The notes under the pieces are model-generated. The model did not search any database. It worked only from the letters and a program-made list of their open reading frames with translations, and was not told the DNA's origin. From CAZWKX01 sp964614095 (GTDB lineage: Bacteria; Actinomycetota; Acidimicrobiia; Spongiisociales; UBA11373): a DNA stretch of 14,487 bases. The DNA is taken from assembly GCA_964614095.1 (NCBI GenBank), contig CAZTJO010000040.1:1-14487 (forward strand), given 5' to 3'. The translations under genes were made by a program, and so were the position numbers. Positions 7,664-14,487 of the stretch are shown piece after piece (position 1 is the stretch's first letter; each line of letters begins with the position of its first letter).

Positions 7664-7804
7664 AATTTAATTATAAAAATACCAATTTTATAATATAATT
7701 TTATTTTAATAGGTTTTATAAAAATATAAATTTTTAGTAACTGAGTATACAGTATATTTTAATTAAATTCTATTATGTTTTATGTAATAAGAAAATTACT
7801 TTAA
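7664..7804. promoter_or_regulatory. Divergent AT-rich intergenic region
   Basis: This 141-bp spacer separates the divergent dehydrogenase and glycosyltransferase genes and has only 15 G/C bases (about 11%). It must hold promoters for both directions. On the minus strand TATAAT (7675-7670) stands 6 nt before the dehydrogenase ATG. On the plus side no box is better than many other AT-rich matches. A short inverted repeat, ACTG-6nt-CAGT, lies at 7740-7753 around a GTATAC palindrome and could be an operator, but it is too short to claim. Neither flanking gene has a Shine-Dalgarno. Confidence 0.5.
7670..7675 (-). promoter_or_regulatory. Candidate -10 box TATAAT upstream of the dehydrogenase
   Basis: A perfect TATAAT on the minus strand ends 6 nt before the ATG at 7663, so a transcript from it would start at about the start codon. 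The -35 position holds only TTATAT at a 17-nt spacing. A chance match is possible because the region is nearly all A/T. Confidence 0.33.
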
Positions 7805-8833
7805 ATGGTTCCAAATAAAAAAATATTTTATATTGTTGAGCCTATTATCTGGGTAACTAACTGGGAAGGCAGATATATAACTGAAAATATTAAAAAGTTA
7901 TACAATATTCCTGCAGCTTTGATCAAAACATCCAGGCGCAGAATATCGAGATTCAAGAAACAGATTCTGCACTTCGGTTCAAGAAATACTTATCTGCCTT
8001 TTAACTATGTTTATGTTAATAAAGATAATGTAATAATCCTAACATGGTATCATGGGACCGATAAGGATCTGGAATATATCAGGTTAATTCCCGAAGTTTC
8101 AAAGATTTTGGATATTATCCACACTTCATGCTCAATTACCAAGGAGAAGTTGACCGAATGGGGCGTAGGGGAAAAGAAAATAAAAGTGATACCAATAGGT
8201 GTTGATACGGACTTATTTAAGAGCTCTAATATTTCAGAAAAAAAGCATATCAGAAAAAAATTGAAAATTCCTGATAATTCTATTTGTATAGGTTCATTTC
8301 AAAAAGACGGAAATGGCTGGGGTGAAGGTAATACTCCTAAGCTGGTAAAAGGTCCAGATGTTTTTTGTGAAGTAGTTAAAAAACTAAAGGAAAAATATCC
8401 TATTTTTGTTTTGCTGACTGGTCCTGCAAGAGGGTATGTAAAAAGGAGATTATCATCGGAAAATATTCCTTTCAGGCATTTTTACTTTAAAAATTATCTG
8501 AATATCGTAAATTTTTATAAGGCAATCGACCTTTATATAATAACTTCAAGAGCCGAAGGCGGACCGAAATCTTTAATCGAATCATTTGCTTCAGGTGTTC
8601 CGGTTGTGAGTACCGATGTGGGTATGGTTCATGATATAGCTGTACACGGATATAATGCTTTAGTAAGTAAAATAGACGATTTGGAGGATTTGGTCTATAA
8701 TTGCGAAAAAGTCATAGAAGATAGTAGTCTTAGAGAAGAAATAATCAAGCAAGGCCTGGAAACTGTCAAGGATTTTGATTGGAAATTAATTGCAGAGAGA
8801 TATTATAAGGAAATTTATTTTAGTTATCTATGA
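7805..8833 (+). CDS. Glycosyltransferase family 4
   Basis: This complete retaining GT-B glycosyltransferase of 342 residues is the first gene of the right-hand plus-strand block. The N-terminal acceptor domain starts FYIVEPIIWVTNWEGRYI (8-25) without a signal peptide. HTSCSITKEKL (106-116) leads to the linker VIPIGVDTDLFK (128-139), a textbook GT4 junction. The donor domain opens with IGSFQKDGNGWGEGN (162-176) and LVKGPDVF (180-187), continues with VLLTGPARGYVKRRL (202-216), and has the nucleotide-sugar signature SRAEGGPKSLIESFASGVPVV (about 248-268) with Glu251 and Glu259. The protein probably adds a sugar to the lipid-linked repeat unit in the cytoplasm. The ATG has no Shine-Dalgarno; no better start is visible. 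The next gene follows after 8 nt. The sugar is unknown. Confidence 0.92.
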   Translation: MVPNKKIFYIVEPIIWVTNWEGRYITENIKKLYNIPAALIKTSRRRISRFKKQILHFGSRNTYLPFNYVYVNKDNVIILTWYHGTDKDLEYIRLIPEVSKILDIIHTSCSITKEKLTEWGVGEKKIKVIPIGVDTDLFKSSNISEKKHIRKKLKIPDNSICIGSFQKDGNGWGEGNTPKLVKGPDVFCEVVKKLKEKYPIFVLLTGPARGYVKRRLSSENIPFRHFYFKNYLNIVNFYKAIDLYIITSRAEGGPKSLIESFASGVPVVSTDVGMVHDIAVHGYNALVSKIDDLEDLVYNCEKVIEDSSLREEIIKQGLETVKDFDWKLIAERYYKEIYFSYL

Positions 8834-8834
8834 T
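8829..8834 (+). promoter_or_regulatory. Candidate -10-like box TATGAT before the second right-block glycosyltransferase
   Basis: TATGAT (5 of 6 matches to TATAAT) lies 7 nt before the ATG at 8842. It includes the preceding gene's stop codon, so it may be coincidence. It is listed because the same spacing recurs at other starts without a Shine-Dalgarno. Confidence 0.2.
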
Positions 8835-8841
8835 TTAAAAT

Positions 8842-9825
8842 ATGATATATATTCCCTTTAACCTATATGAACAGTTTATTGGTGGACCTGCGACATTTAT
8901 GAAGGATTTGCGGAAGTGTCTTTTAAAGAGATCCTATAAGTTCATAGATAATCAGGAGAATTATAAAGAATCTGATAGTATATTTTTCCCCATATCTTTT
9001 AACAGGAAGATATTAAGATATTTTAAAAGAAATAATCTCCCTATAATACAAAGGCTTGATGGAGTTTATTATCCTTCAAAACATGGTTTAAAATATATTT
9101 ATTTCAATAGGGAAATAAAGATGGATTATTTGAAATATTCGGATTTTGTTATTTTCCAAAGCGAGTACAGCAAAACAGAGTGCTTTGCCATACTCGGAGA
9201 GATCCAGGAGGAAAAATATAAAATTATCTGTAATGGTGCAGATAAATCCATTTTTTATCCCAATAATAAAGAATTTAATGAGGGTAAGATAATTTTTACC
9301 ACTACCGGCTTTTATAGGAACAAGGATATGATTGAACCTGTAGTATTAGCATTGGATACAATTAAAAATAAATATAATTTTGAACTTAAAATAATCGGGC
9401 CGGTTACAGACCCTGAGGTCAAAGAATTGATAGAAAGGAATTATATTACTTATCTGGGAGTGATGGATAAAGAAGATATAGCAAAAGAGCTGCAAAAAAC
9501 TGATATTCTTATTCATTGCCAGTTAAATCCGGCATGTCCCAATTCAGTAATTGAATCTATCTCCTGCGGTGTTCCTGTTGTTGGTTTTGACAGCGGAGCT
9601 ATGAAAGAAGTGCTTTTCTTCTCACAGGGGCTGTTAGCTTATGTATCTGCTGATACTTTTCAGAGATACCGGGATTTTAAATATGAAAGGTTAAGGGAAA
9701 AAATTGAGCTTTGTATTGAAAATTATAGCAAATTCAGGGAGAAATTTTTAAAACATAGCTGTTTATATGACTCTGAAGATGCATGTGAGGAATATTTAAA
9801 AGTTTTTGAGATATTGAGGCAATAA
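8842..9825 (+). CDS. GT-B glycosyltransferase (GT4-like)
   Basis: This compact 327-residue GT-B glycosyltransferase is at the short end for the family, with a reduced N-terminal domain. QFIGGPATFMKDL (11-23) is the N-terminal glycine-rich loop. IIQRLDGVYY (68-77) and FVIFQSEYSKTECF (102-115) are blocks seen in GT4 proteins of polysaccharide clusters. IICNGADKSIFYP (128-140) is the interdomain linker. ITYLGVMDKEDIAKELQKTDILIHC (202-226) and NPACPNSVIESISCGVPVV (229-247) form the donor site; Asn229 replaces the usual first Glu of the E-x7-E motif and Glu238 is kept. It begins 8 nt after the previous stop with no Shine-Dalgarno. The ATG at 8830 in the same frame is followed at once by a stop and cannot be used. 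It looks like a diverged relative of the protein at 2859-3968. Substrates are unknown. Confidence 0.88.
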   Translation: MIYIPFNLYEQFIGGPATFMKDLRKCLLKRSYKFIDNQENYKESDSIFFPISFNRKILRYFKRNNLPIIQRLDGVYYPSKHGLKYIYFNREIKMDYLKYSDFVIFQSEYSKTECFAILGEIQEEKYKIICNGADKSIFYPNNKEFNEGKIIFTTTGFYRNKDMIEPVVLALDTIKNKYNFELKIIGPVTDPEVKELIERNYITYLGVMDKEDIAKELQKTDILIHCQLNPACPNSVIESISCGVPVVGFDSGAMKEVLFFSQGLLAYVSADTFQRYRDFKYERLREKIELCIENYSKFREKFLKHSCLYDSEDACEEYLKVFEILRQ

Positions 9826-9861
9826 TACGAAGAAGAAAAAATAAATTTTGATTTTTAAAAA

Positions 9862-11385
9862 ATGACTGGCTGGTTTAATAAAAATAATTATTTAAAAAAA
9901 GAAATATCCATAGATAGCTATAATTATGAAATTTATTTGAAGGAAAAAATTACTGCTCCGGCAGGTTTTCCCAGATTGGTCATTGTAAGCTATCAGCCTA
10001 ATAAAAACGCATCTAAACTCCTGGAACTGTGTATAAAAAGCATAAAGAAATTTACTGACACTGACTATGAATTGTGGATCATTGACAATAACTCACCTCA
10101 GAAGAATATCAAATGGCTGGATATGGTCGAAGATATAAATATTGCTTATATTAGAACTGATCCTAAGGAAGGCGGAGGGTCATATGCAAATGCAATTGCC
10201 CTGGAAGTTGCCACAAAATTAATTGATCCCGGGACTAAATACTTTATGAGCCTTCATGAGGATACCGTTGTTTGCAGATATGGGTGGTTAAAATATATGC
10301 TATCTAAATTTGACCATAAAACAAAAGCTGCAGGATTCAGGTTAACAAAGGCAAGGGTACTGGATGGAGTTCTTCATGTTTGCGGCTATATGGTTGATTT
10401 CCAATTTTTTAAAAAAAATAACCTGAGCTTCTTACCTCAGCTTCCACAGCTGGATGTGGGTGATAAAGTAATCTGTGAAATAAAAAAAAGTGGCTTTAAG
10501 ATATTCAGCACCTCCAATACTTTTGATGATGCCAGTTTGGTAGAATCGATACCAGAGACTCTTGCAGCCCGGAATTTAAATGTCACAAGGTCATTTAATG
10601 ATAAAAATGAGATTATTTATATGCATCTTGGAAGAGGAGTTCCGAAAGCTGAAAAAACATACAGGAATCAGAAGAAATGCTCTCTGGAGGAGTGGTCGGA
10701 ATATATAAGAGGCAAATTGTTTTCCGAACCGGTTTTACAGAGAATAAAAGAAGAGAAGTTAAGAGCAGTCGATTTTTCAAAAACATCAATAATAGAATTT
10801 TATACTTCAAGCTTTTTTGAAGAGAATTTGGACCTGCTTCCGGATAAATCAAAAATTTTATATTTCGGAGAAAAGGAAAAAATACTGGACAAATATGATT
10901 TTAACAGCGGGGAATATTCTGAGAGAGAAGCCTATAACAATTATTCGTTTGACTGCATAATGTTTTCTGAAGCACCGGATACCATAAGCGGAGCGGAGGA
11001 TCTGTTAGAACAATTTTACAGATTACTGAATATAGGTGGAATTTTATTGATAACAATTCCATTTGTAATAGGCGATGATATTGAGTGCTTAAAAGAAGTT
11101 GAGCATTCTTACCAATGGATCAGTGATAAATTATGGGAAATGGGATTCAGGGAAGTATCAGTAAAAGAAATAGGCTCATATCACAGCATATCATTATACC
11201 TGGAGTACAAAAAGTTTGTGCTGAAACTAAAAGGTATGGATGATGGAACAGCTTCTGTTAAAAAAAATAAGTTTATAAAAAAGAGATTTAAAAATATACT
11301 GACGCTTGAAAACAAATTAAGTTCTGATAGAAAATTGAAACCGGATATTATTACGGCAGGTTTTGGAATAACTGCAGTTAAGTAG
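9862..11385 (+). CDS. GT2 glycosyltransferase fused to a methyltransferase-like domain
   Basis: This 507-residue protein has two domains. Residues about 35-260 are a GT2-like glycosyltransferase: RLVIVSYQPNKNASKLLELCIKSI (38-61), LWIIDNNSP (71-79), GGSYANAIAL (105-114, the usual [GN]-x-x-x-A-x-N block) and MSLHEDTVV (129-137), where Glu133-Asp134 sit at the metal-binding D-x-D position. Residues about 310-456 resemble a class I SAM-dependent methyltransferase: FDCIMFSEAPDTI (363-375), then LLEQFYRLLNIGGILLITIP (381-400), then WEMGFREVSVKEIGSY (425-440). Motif I is degenerate: KILYFGEKEKIL (331-342) lacks the G-x-G-x-G loop needed for normal SAM binding. The tail (494-507) reads like the closing strand of a methyltransferase. 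The second domain may be structural or bind something else. No Shine-Dalgarno is visible, and 36 bp separate it from the preceding gene. The GT2 call is firm; activity of the second domain is doubtful. Confidence 0.85.
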   Translation: MTGWFNKNNYLKKEISIDSYNYEIYLKEKITAPAGFPRLVIVSYQPNKNASKLLELCIKSIKKFTDTDYELWIIDNNSPQKNIKWLDMVEDINIAYIRTDPKEGGGSYANAIALEVATKLIDPGTKYFMSLHEDTVVCRYGWLKYMLSKFDHKTKAAGFRLTKARVLDGVLHVCGYMVDFQFFKKNNLSFLPQLPQLDVGDKVICEIKKSGFKIFSTSNTFDDASLVESIPETLAARNLNVTRSFNDKNEIIYMHLGRGVPKAEKTYRNQKKCSLEEWSEYIRGKLFSEPVLQRIKEEKLRAVDFSKTSIIEFYTSSFFEENLDLLPDKSKILYFGEKEKILDKYDFNSGEYSEREAYNNYSFDCIMFSEAPDTISGAEDLLEQFYRLLNIGGILLITIPFVIGDDIECLKEVEHSYQWISDKLWEMGFREVSVKEIGSYHSISLYLEYKKFVLKLKGMDDGTASVKKNKFIKKRFKNILTLENKLSSDRKLKPDIITAGFGITAVK

Positions 11386-11398
11386 CTAAGTTTCATTC

Positions 11399-11424
11399 AA
11401 AACCGGTGATATTGCTCCGGTTTT
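11399..11424 (+). terminator. Possible weak intrinsic terminator or intergenic hairpin
   Basis: A perfect 8-bp inverted repeat (AAAACCGG and CCGGTTTT) encloses a 10-nt loop, 13 bp after the fusion gene's stop and 15 bp before the flippase ATG. Only four T follow the GC part, and they belong to the stem, so termination would be weak. It might attenuate between the two parts of the block. Confidence 0.4.
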
Positions 11425-11439
11425 AAAAATATTAAAGCT

Positions 11440-12717
11440 ATGGATTTAAAGTCAATTAAAGAGTATATAAGAAATAACCGGATTGTCAGGTACTTTAAAA
11501 GAAATTTCAGCGACAGTGCATATGGCATGTCAAATCTGTTGATTGCTTCACTGGATGGTTTCTTTTTAAACGTACTGCTTGTCCGTTTTTTAAGCTATGA
11601 GGATCTAGGAAATTATAAACTGTTTTTCTCCATTATTAATATACTGATTATCTTTTCTATAAATGGCCTAAACACTTCTGTTACCAAATCTGTGGCAAAA
11701 AAATACAAGAGATTTTTTATCAAAGCTGTTAAATTTAGCGGTCTGTTTTCATTAATTGCAAGTCTGGCACTAATAATTTTATCAGTAAGTTATTATAAAG
11801 GAACTGATATAAAGTATGCTTTGCTGGCATCAAGCTTTATAGTACCGATTTACTTTGGTTTTAATATATGGGAATCTTTTTTATACGGCGAGAGGCAATT
11901 TAAGAAAGTCTTCCTGCTGAACGGAGCTATTGCGGTTACCAGATTTGCGGCATGCGGCCTTATTTTATTTTTTTACCGGAATTATCTAATAACTATTTTA
12001 GTTTATTTGTTTATTGTGTCCTTATATAATTTAATTTTCTCTTTCCGGATCTATAAGAGAGTAAAAAAGGAGGAAGTAGAGCCTGATAAGGACAAGGAAC
12101 TTATTAAGCACGGCTTCAGGCTTACCGGGGCAAGTGCAGTTTCGGTTATAGCAAAAAACGTTGAAAGGATAATTCTTGATGTTGTCTCCAATGCTACAAT
12201 GGTGGGAATATATAGTGTCATAAGTGTTTTCCCGACGTTTATTAAAAATAGTTTAAAGACTCTGGTCAATGTCCCGACTGTTAAACTGGCTGCACGCCCT
12301 GAGAAAGAAAACAGGTTAATAATTAAAAAGGGTCTGTATCTTATCTTTTTTAGCGGTGTGATGATTTTTGCAATTTTTTGGTTTATAACTCCGTTTTTAC
12401 TTAAATTTTTCTTTAAGGTAGATGATGTGGATATGATAAGGTATGGAAGGCTGATACTTATTCCTCTGGTATTCATGCCTGTTAACCTGGTCATTAAATA
12501 TATGTGCAGCTATCAGGGAAGCGGAAGCAGTGTGTTAAAATTATATACAACTACTGATATTTTAAAATTGTCTTTACTTGCTGTTTTTATTCCACTTTAT
12601 AAAATTAACGGAATAATAATTGCTTTGATACTTGCTGAGTTTTTCTCTTTTTTAATTTTAATTATCTGGTTCATAAGAAGTAATAAAAGATTTGGAATCG
12701 GAGGGAAAAAGGATTAA
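11440..12717 (+). CDS. wzx: Wzx-type polysaccharide repeat-unit flippase (MATE/MVF-like)
   Basis: This 425-residue membrane protein would move undecaprenyl-linked repeat units across the cytoplasmic membrane. About 12 hydrophobic helices are visible in two groups separated by a charged cytoplasmic loop (KRVKKEEVEPDKDKELIKHG, roughly residues 205-224), the usual Wzx layout. The N-terminus is basic (RNNRIVRYFKRNF), followed by GMSNLLIASLDGFFLNVLLVRFLSYEDLGNY, where 'LG.Y' is the family's first-helix-loop mark. GFRLTGASAVSVIAKNVERIILD begins the second half like the first half of the family ('G....i.......D..ii'), and IYSVISVFPTFI continues it. It completes the Wzx/Wzy pair with the protein at 1546-2862. 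No Shine-Dalgarno is visible at the ATG. Its 3' end overlaps the longest reading of the following methyltransferase gene. Confidence 0.92.
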   Translation: MDLKSIKEYIRNNRIVRYFKRNFSDSAYGMSNLLIASLDGFFLNVLLVRFLSYEDLGNYKLFFSIINILIIFSINGLNTSVTKSVAKKYKRFFIKAVKFSGLFSLIASLALIILSVSYYKGTDIKYALLASSFIVPIYFGFNIWESFLYGERQFKKVFLLNGAIAVTRFAACGLILFFYRNYLITILVYLFIVSLYNLIFSFRIYKRVKKEEVEPDKDKELIKHGFRLTGASAVSVIAKNVERIILDVVSNATMVGIYSVISVFPTFIKNSLKTLVNVPTVKLAARPEKENRLIIKKGLYLIFFSGVMIFAIFWFITPFLLKFFFKVDDVDMIRYGRLILIPLVFMPVNLVIKYMCSYQGSGSSVLKLYTTTDILKLSLLAVFIPLYKINGIIIALILAEFFSFLILIIWFIRSNKRFGIGGKKD

Positions 12718-12736
12718 AAGGAAAATTTTATTAAGA

Positions 12737-13348
12737 ATGATTAAAATGCTTCTCTTTTTAGATAATTGTCTGTATACTGTCTTATCCAGGTTCGCAGTGA
12801 AGCTGGATAATGGAATTCATCCGAAGCACAGATTGATGAAATATCACAATTTCTTTATAGATAATATAAATTCAACCGATATTGTTCTTGATGTTGGCTG
12901 TGGGAATGGATTTAATACTTACCATATTGCAGGGAAAGCCAAAAGAGTAGTGGGTATAGATATAGATAGCAAAAATATAGCTTATGCAGAAAAAAGTTTT
13001 TCATCAGACAATATAGATTATCTTACTGCAGATATAATGGATTATAAATTTGATCAAAAATTTGATGTGATTGTCCTGTCAAATTTACTGGAACATATTA
13101 AAGATAGGATTAAGTTACTTAAAAAGATAAGAGGCATAGGCAGAAGGGTTTTAATAAGGGTACCGGTAATAGACAGAAGCTGGCTGGTTTTATATAAGAA
13201 GGAACTGGGGATTGAATATAGATTAGATAAAACCCATCATATAGAATATACTATTGATAGTTTTACGGAAGAGCTGAAGAAAGCCGGACTAAAAATTAAA
13301 AATTATTCTATCCGGTTTGGAGAGATCTGGGCTGTAATAGAGAAGTAA
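12737..13348 (+). CDS. Class I SAM-dependent methyltransferase
   Basis: This methyltransferase of about 203 residues has an intact SAM site: VLDVGCGNG (50-58, counted from ATG 12737), GIDID (73-77) at the end of strand 2, and FDVIVLSNLLEHI (109-121) with VLIRVPVID (138-146) following, as in Methyltransf_11/25 proteins. It may methylate a sugar or the glycan terminus; the sequence does not show the target. The frame is open back to a TTG at 12692 (218 residues, overlapping the flippase by 26 bp). I prefer ATG 12737 because AAAAGG lies upstream at about 12 nt and it falls 19 bp after the flippase stop; ATG 12746 is also possible. A GGAGG at 12700-12704 has no ATG, GTG or TTG in frame at the right distance, only an ATT. 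Confidence 0.88.
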   Translation: MIKMLLFLDNCLYTVLSRFAVKLDNGIHPKHRLMKYHNFFIDNINSTDIVLDVGCGNGFNTYHIAGKAKRVVGIDIDSKNIAYAEKSFSSDNIDYLTADIMDYKFDQKFDVIVLSNLLEHIKDRIKLLKKIRGIGRRVLIRVPVIDRSWLVLYKKELGIEYRLDKTHHIEYTIDSFTEELKKAGLKIKNYSIRFGEIWAVIEK

Positions 13349-13354
13349 TATAAT
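13349..13354 (+). promoter_or_regulatory. Candidate -10 box TATAAT before the last glycosyltransferase
   Basis: A perfect TATAAT begins directly after the methyltransferase stop and ends 8 nt before the first possible ATG (13363) of the next gene, which has no Shine-Dalgarno. It matches the placement seen at 1535 and 7670. A chance match is possible. Confidence 0.25.
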
Positions 13355-13362
13355 TTATATTA

Positions 13363-14487
13363 ATGATTACTGGTAAAAATATGAAATCGATGGACAGAAA
13401 AATTGCATTGGTCCATTACTGGCTGACAGGAATGAGAGGTGGAGAGAAGGTTGTTCAGTCAATTTGCGATGTTTATTCCAGTATCGATATTTATACTCTG
13501 GTATATGATGAAAAGAAAATAATAGATTCCATAAAGAATCATAAAATACATACTTCTTTTATACAAAAGCTGCCTTTTTCAAAGAAGAAATACCAGTTTT
13601 ATCTGCCCTTTATGCCTATTGCTGTTGAACAGTTCAACCTTTCCGAATATGATATTGTGATAAGCAGCGAGTCCGGAATTGCTAAAGGTGTTTTGACAAA
13701 ACCAGAAACCTGCCATATATGTTATTGCCATACTCCTATGAGATATATATGGAATATGTATTTTGATTATTTGGAAAATGAAAAGCTTGGTTTATTTAAA
13801 AGAAATTTCATCAGGATGTATTTTAACTATTTAAGATTATGGGATGTTACCAGTTCTTTCAGAGTGGACTACTTTGTCTGTAATTCGCATAATGTCAGGA
13901 AAAGAATACTTAAGTATTATAAAAGGGACTCTACAGTCATATACCCTCCGGTAGATGTTGATGATTTTAAATTTTATCCTAAAAAACAAGATTATTATTT
14001 GATAGTCAGCCAGCTTGTATCTTATAAGAGGATAGACTTGGCCATAAAGGCGTTTAATAAAATTGGCAAAGAATTGATTATAATAGGAGAAGGCCCTGAA
14101 TTTAAAAGACTTAGGAAAATTGCCGGTCCAAATATAAAATTTATAGGCTGGCAGAGTGGTAATAGCTTAAGTGAATATTATGCTGATGCCAAAGCTTTTA
14201 TTTTTCCTGGCGAGGAAGATTTTGGCATAACTGCAGTTGAAGCTCAGGCAAGTGGTACTCCGGTGATAGGTTATGGCAAGGGCGGCTTACTGGAAACAGT
14301 TATAGATAGAGAAACCGGTTTATTTTTCTATAGGCAGGATATAGAAGATTTGATTGAAGCTGTGGAGAGTTTTGAATCGGGCAGTATTAAATTTGACAGT
14401 TATAAGATAAGGGAAAATTCTCTGAAATTTAGCAGAAAGAATTTTGAAAAGGCTTTAAAAGAATTTGTTGAGGAAAAATATCTCCAG
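13363..14487 (+). CDS. Glycosyltransferase family 4, WbaZ-like (3' end cut by window)
   Basis: An uninterrupted frame of 375 codons runs off the right edge without a stop. KIALVHYWLTGMRGGEKVV (13-31) is the highly conserved start of WbaZ-like GT4 mannosyl/hexosyltransferases, where the GGEK loop contacts the donor. CHICYCHTPMRYIWNMY (117-133) is another hallmark of this subfamily. The linker is VIYPPVDVDDF, the donor domain has LIVSQLVSYKRIDLAIKAF and IGEGPE, and FPGEEDFGITAVEAQASGTPVI (281-302) carries Glu285 and Glu293. Compared with relatives of about 370-390 residues, only a short C-terminal piece is missing. Three in-frame ATGs (13363, 13381, 13390) precede the conserved part. None has a Shine-Dalgarno, and 13390 would give the most family-like N-terminus. 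It lies 14 bp after the methyltransferase. The WbaZ likeness suggests a mannose-type donor, but this is not certain. Confidence 0.9.
   Translation, partial: MITGKNMKSMDRKIALVHYWLTGMRGGEKVVQSICDVYSSIDIYTLVYDEKKIIDSIKNHKIHTSFIQKLPFSKKKYQFYLPFMPIAVEQFNLSEYDIVISSESGIAKGVLTKPETCHICYCHTPMRYIWNMYFDYLENEKLGLFKRNFIRMYFNYLRLWDVTSSFRVDYFVCNSHNVRKRILKYYKRDSTVIYPPVDVDDFKFYPKKQDYYLIVSQLVSYKRIDLAIKAFNKIGKELIIIGEGPEFKRLRKIAGPNIKFIGWQSGNSLSEYYADAKAFIFPGEEDFGITAVEAQASGTPVIGYGKGGLLETVIDRETGLFFYRQDIEDLIEAVESFESGSIKFDSYKIRENSLKFSRKNFEKALKEFVEEKYLQ

Noticed and set aside
7741..7752. CTG-N6-CAG element resembling an SOS/LexA box in the divergent spacer
   Set aside because: The enterobacterial LexA box needs CTGT-N8-ACAG (16 bp). 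Here the arms are too close and the context is glycan genes.
12051..12494. 147-codon open frame antisense to the flippase
   Set aside because: It is the shadow of wzx in another frame. Its Ser/Thr/Leu-rich product shows no domain and it has no start signal.
1..14487. CRISPR array, tRNA, insertion sequence, defence or other novel system
   Set aside because: The window was read on both strands. There are no regularly spaced repeats, transposase motifs, or tRNA-like segments, and every long frame is a glycan or membrane-transport gene. The 55-bp duplication is an assembly overlap, not a target-site or att repeat.

Overview
The window is a piece of an AT-rich bacterial genome (roughly one third G+C, with Arg mostly AGA/AGG and frequent ATA Ile codons). 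It is filled almost edge to edge with surface-polysaccharide genes. A run of 100 N flanked by two identical 55-bp copies marks it as a draft, probably metagenomic, assembly. I cannot name the organism. It is clearly bacterial (Wzx/Wzy-type export, Shine-Dalgarno sites at some genes), but the sequence does not settle the phylum.

Layout. Block A (1-5156, + strand) holds the C-terminal half of a GT4-type glycosyltransferase, a GT2 glycosyltransferase, a multi-spanning O-antigen polymerase/ligase-family protein, a second GT-B glycosyltransferase coupled to it by an ATGA overlap, and a DegT-type PLP sugar aminotransferase. Block B (6189/7663 down to 5188, - strand) is a two-gene unit: a UDP-HexNAc 6-dehydrogenase (TviB/WbpO type) followed by a UDP-GlcNAc/GlcNAcA 4-epimerase (TviC/WbpP type). 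The assembly gap lies in the 3' end of the dehydrogenase. Merging the two identical flanks repairs the gene to 438 codons and puts its stop 2 nt before the epimerase start. Block C (7805-14487, + strand) holds two GT-B glycosyltransferases, an unusual GT2 protein with a C-terminal methyltransferase-like domain, a Wzx-type flippase, a SAM-dependent methyltransferase, and a nearly complete WbaZ-like GT4 glycosyltransferase running off the right edge. Blocks B and C diverge from a 141-bp spacer with only 15 G/C bases.

How they fit together (inference from families). The dehydrogenase and epimerase would supply UDP-GalNAcA or a related uronic acid. The aminotransferase would supply an amino sugar whose other biosynthetic steps are outside the window. 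The six glycosyltransferases or glycosyltransferase-containing proteins would assemble a lipid-linked repeat unit on the cytoplasmic face, with possible methylation. Wzx would flip it and the Wzy/WaaL-like protein would polymerise or ligate it. No initiating phosphoglycosyl transferase, chain-length regulator or outer-membrane exporter is in the window.

I found no RNA genes, CRISPR array, insertion sequence or defence system. The best non-routine observations are the self-resolving assembly gap, the GT2/degenerate-methyltransferase fusion, the embedded Shine-Dalgarno that sets a TTG start, and a recurring TATAAT-like box 5-8 nt before several start codons that lack a Shine-Dalgarno, which may indicate leaderless transcripts.
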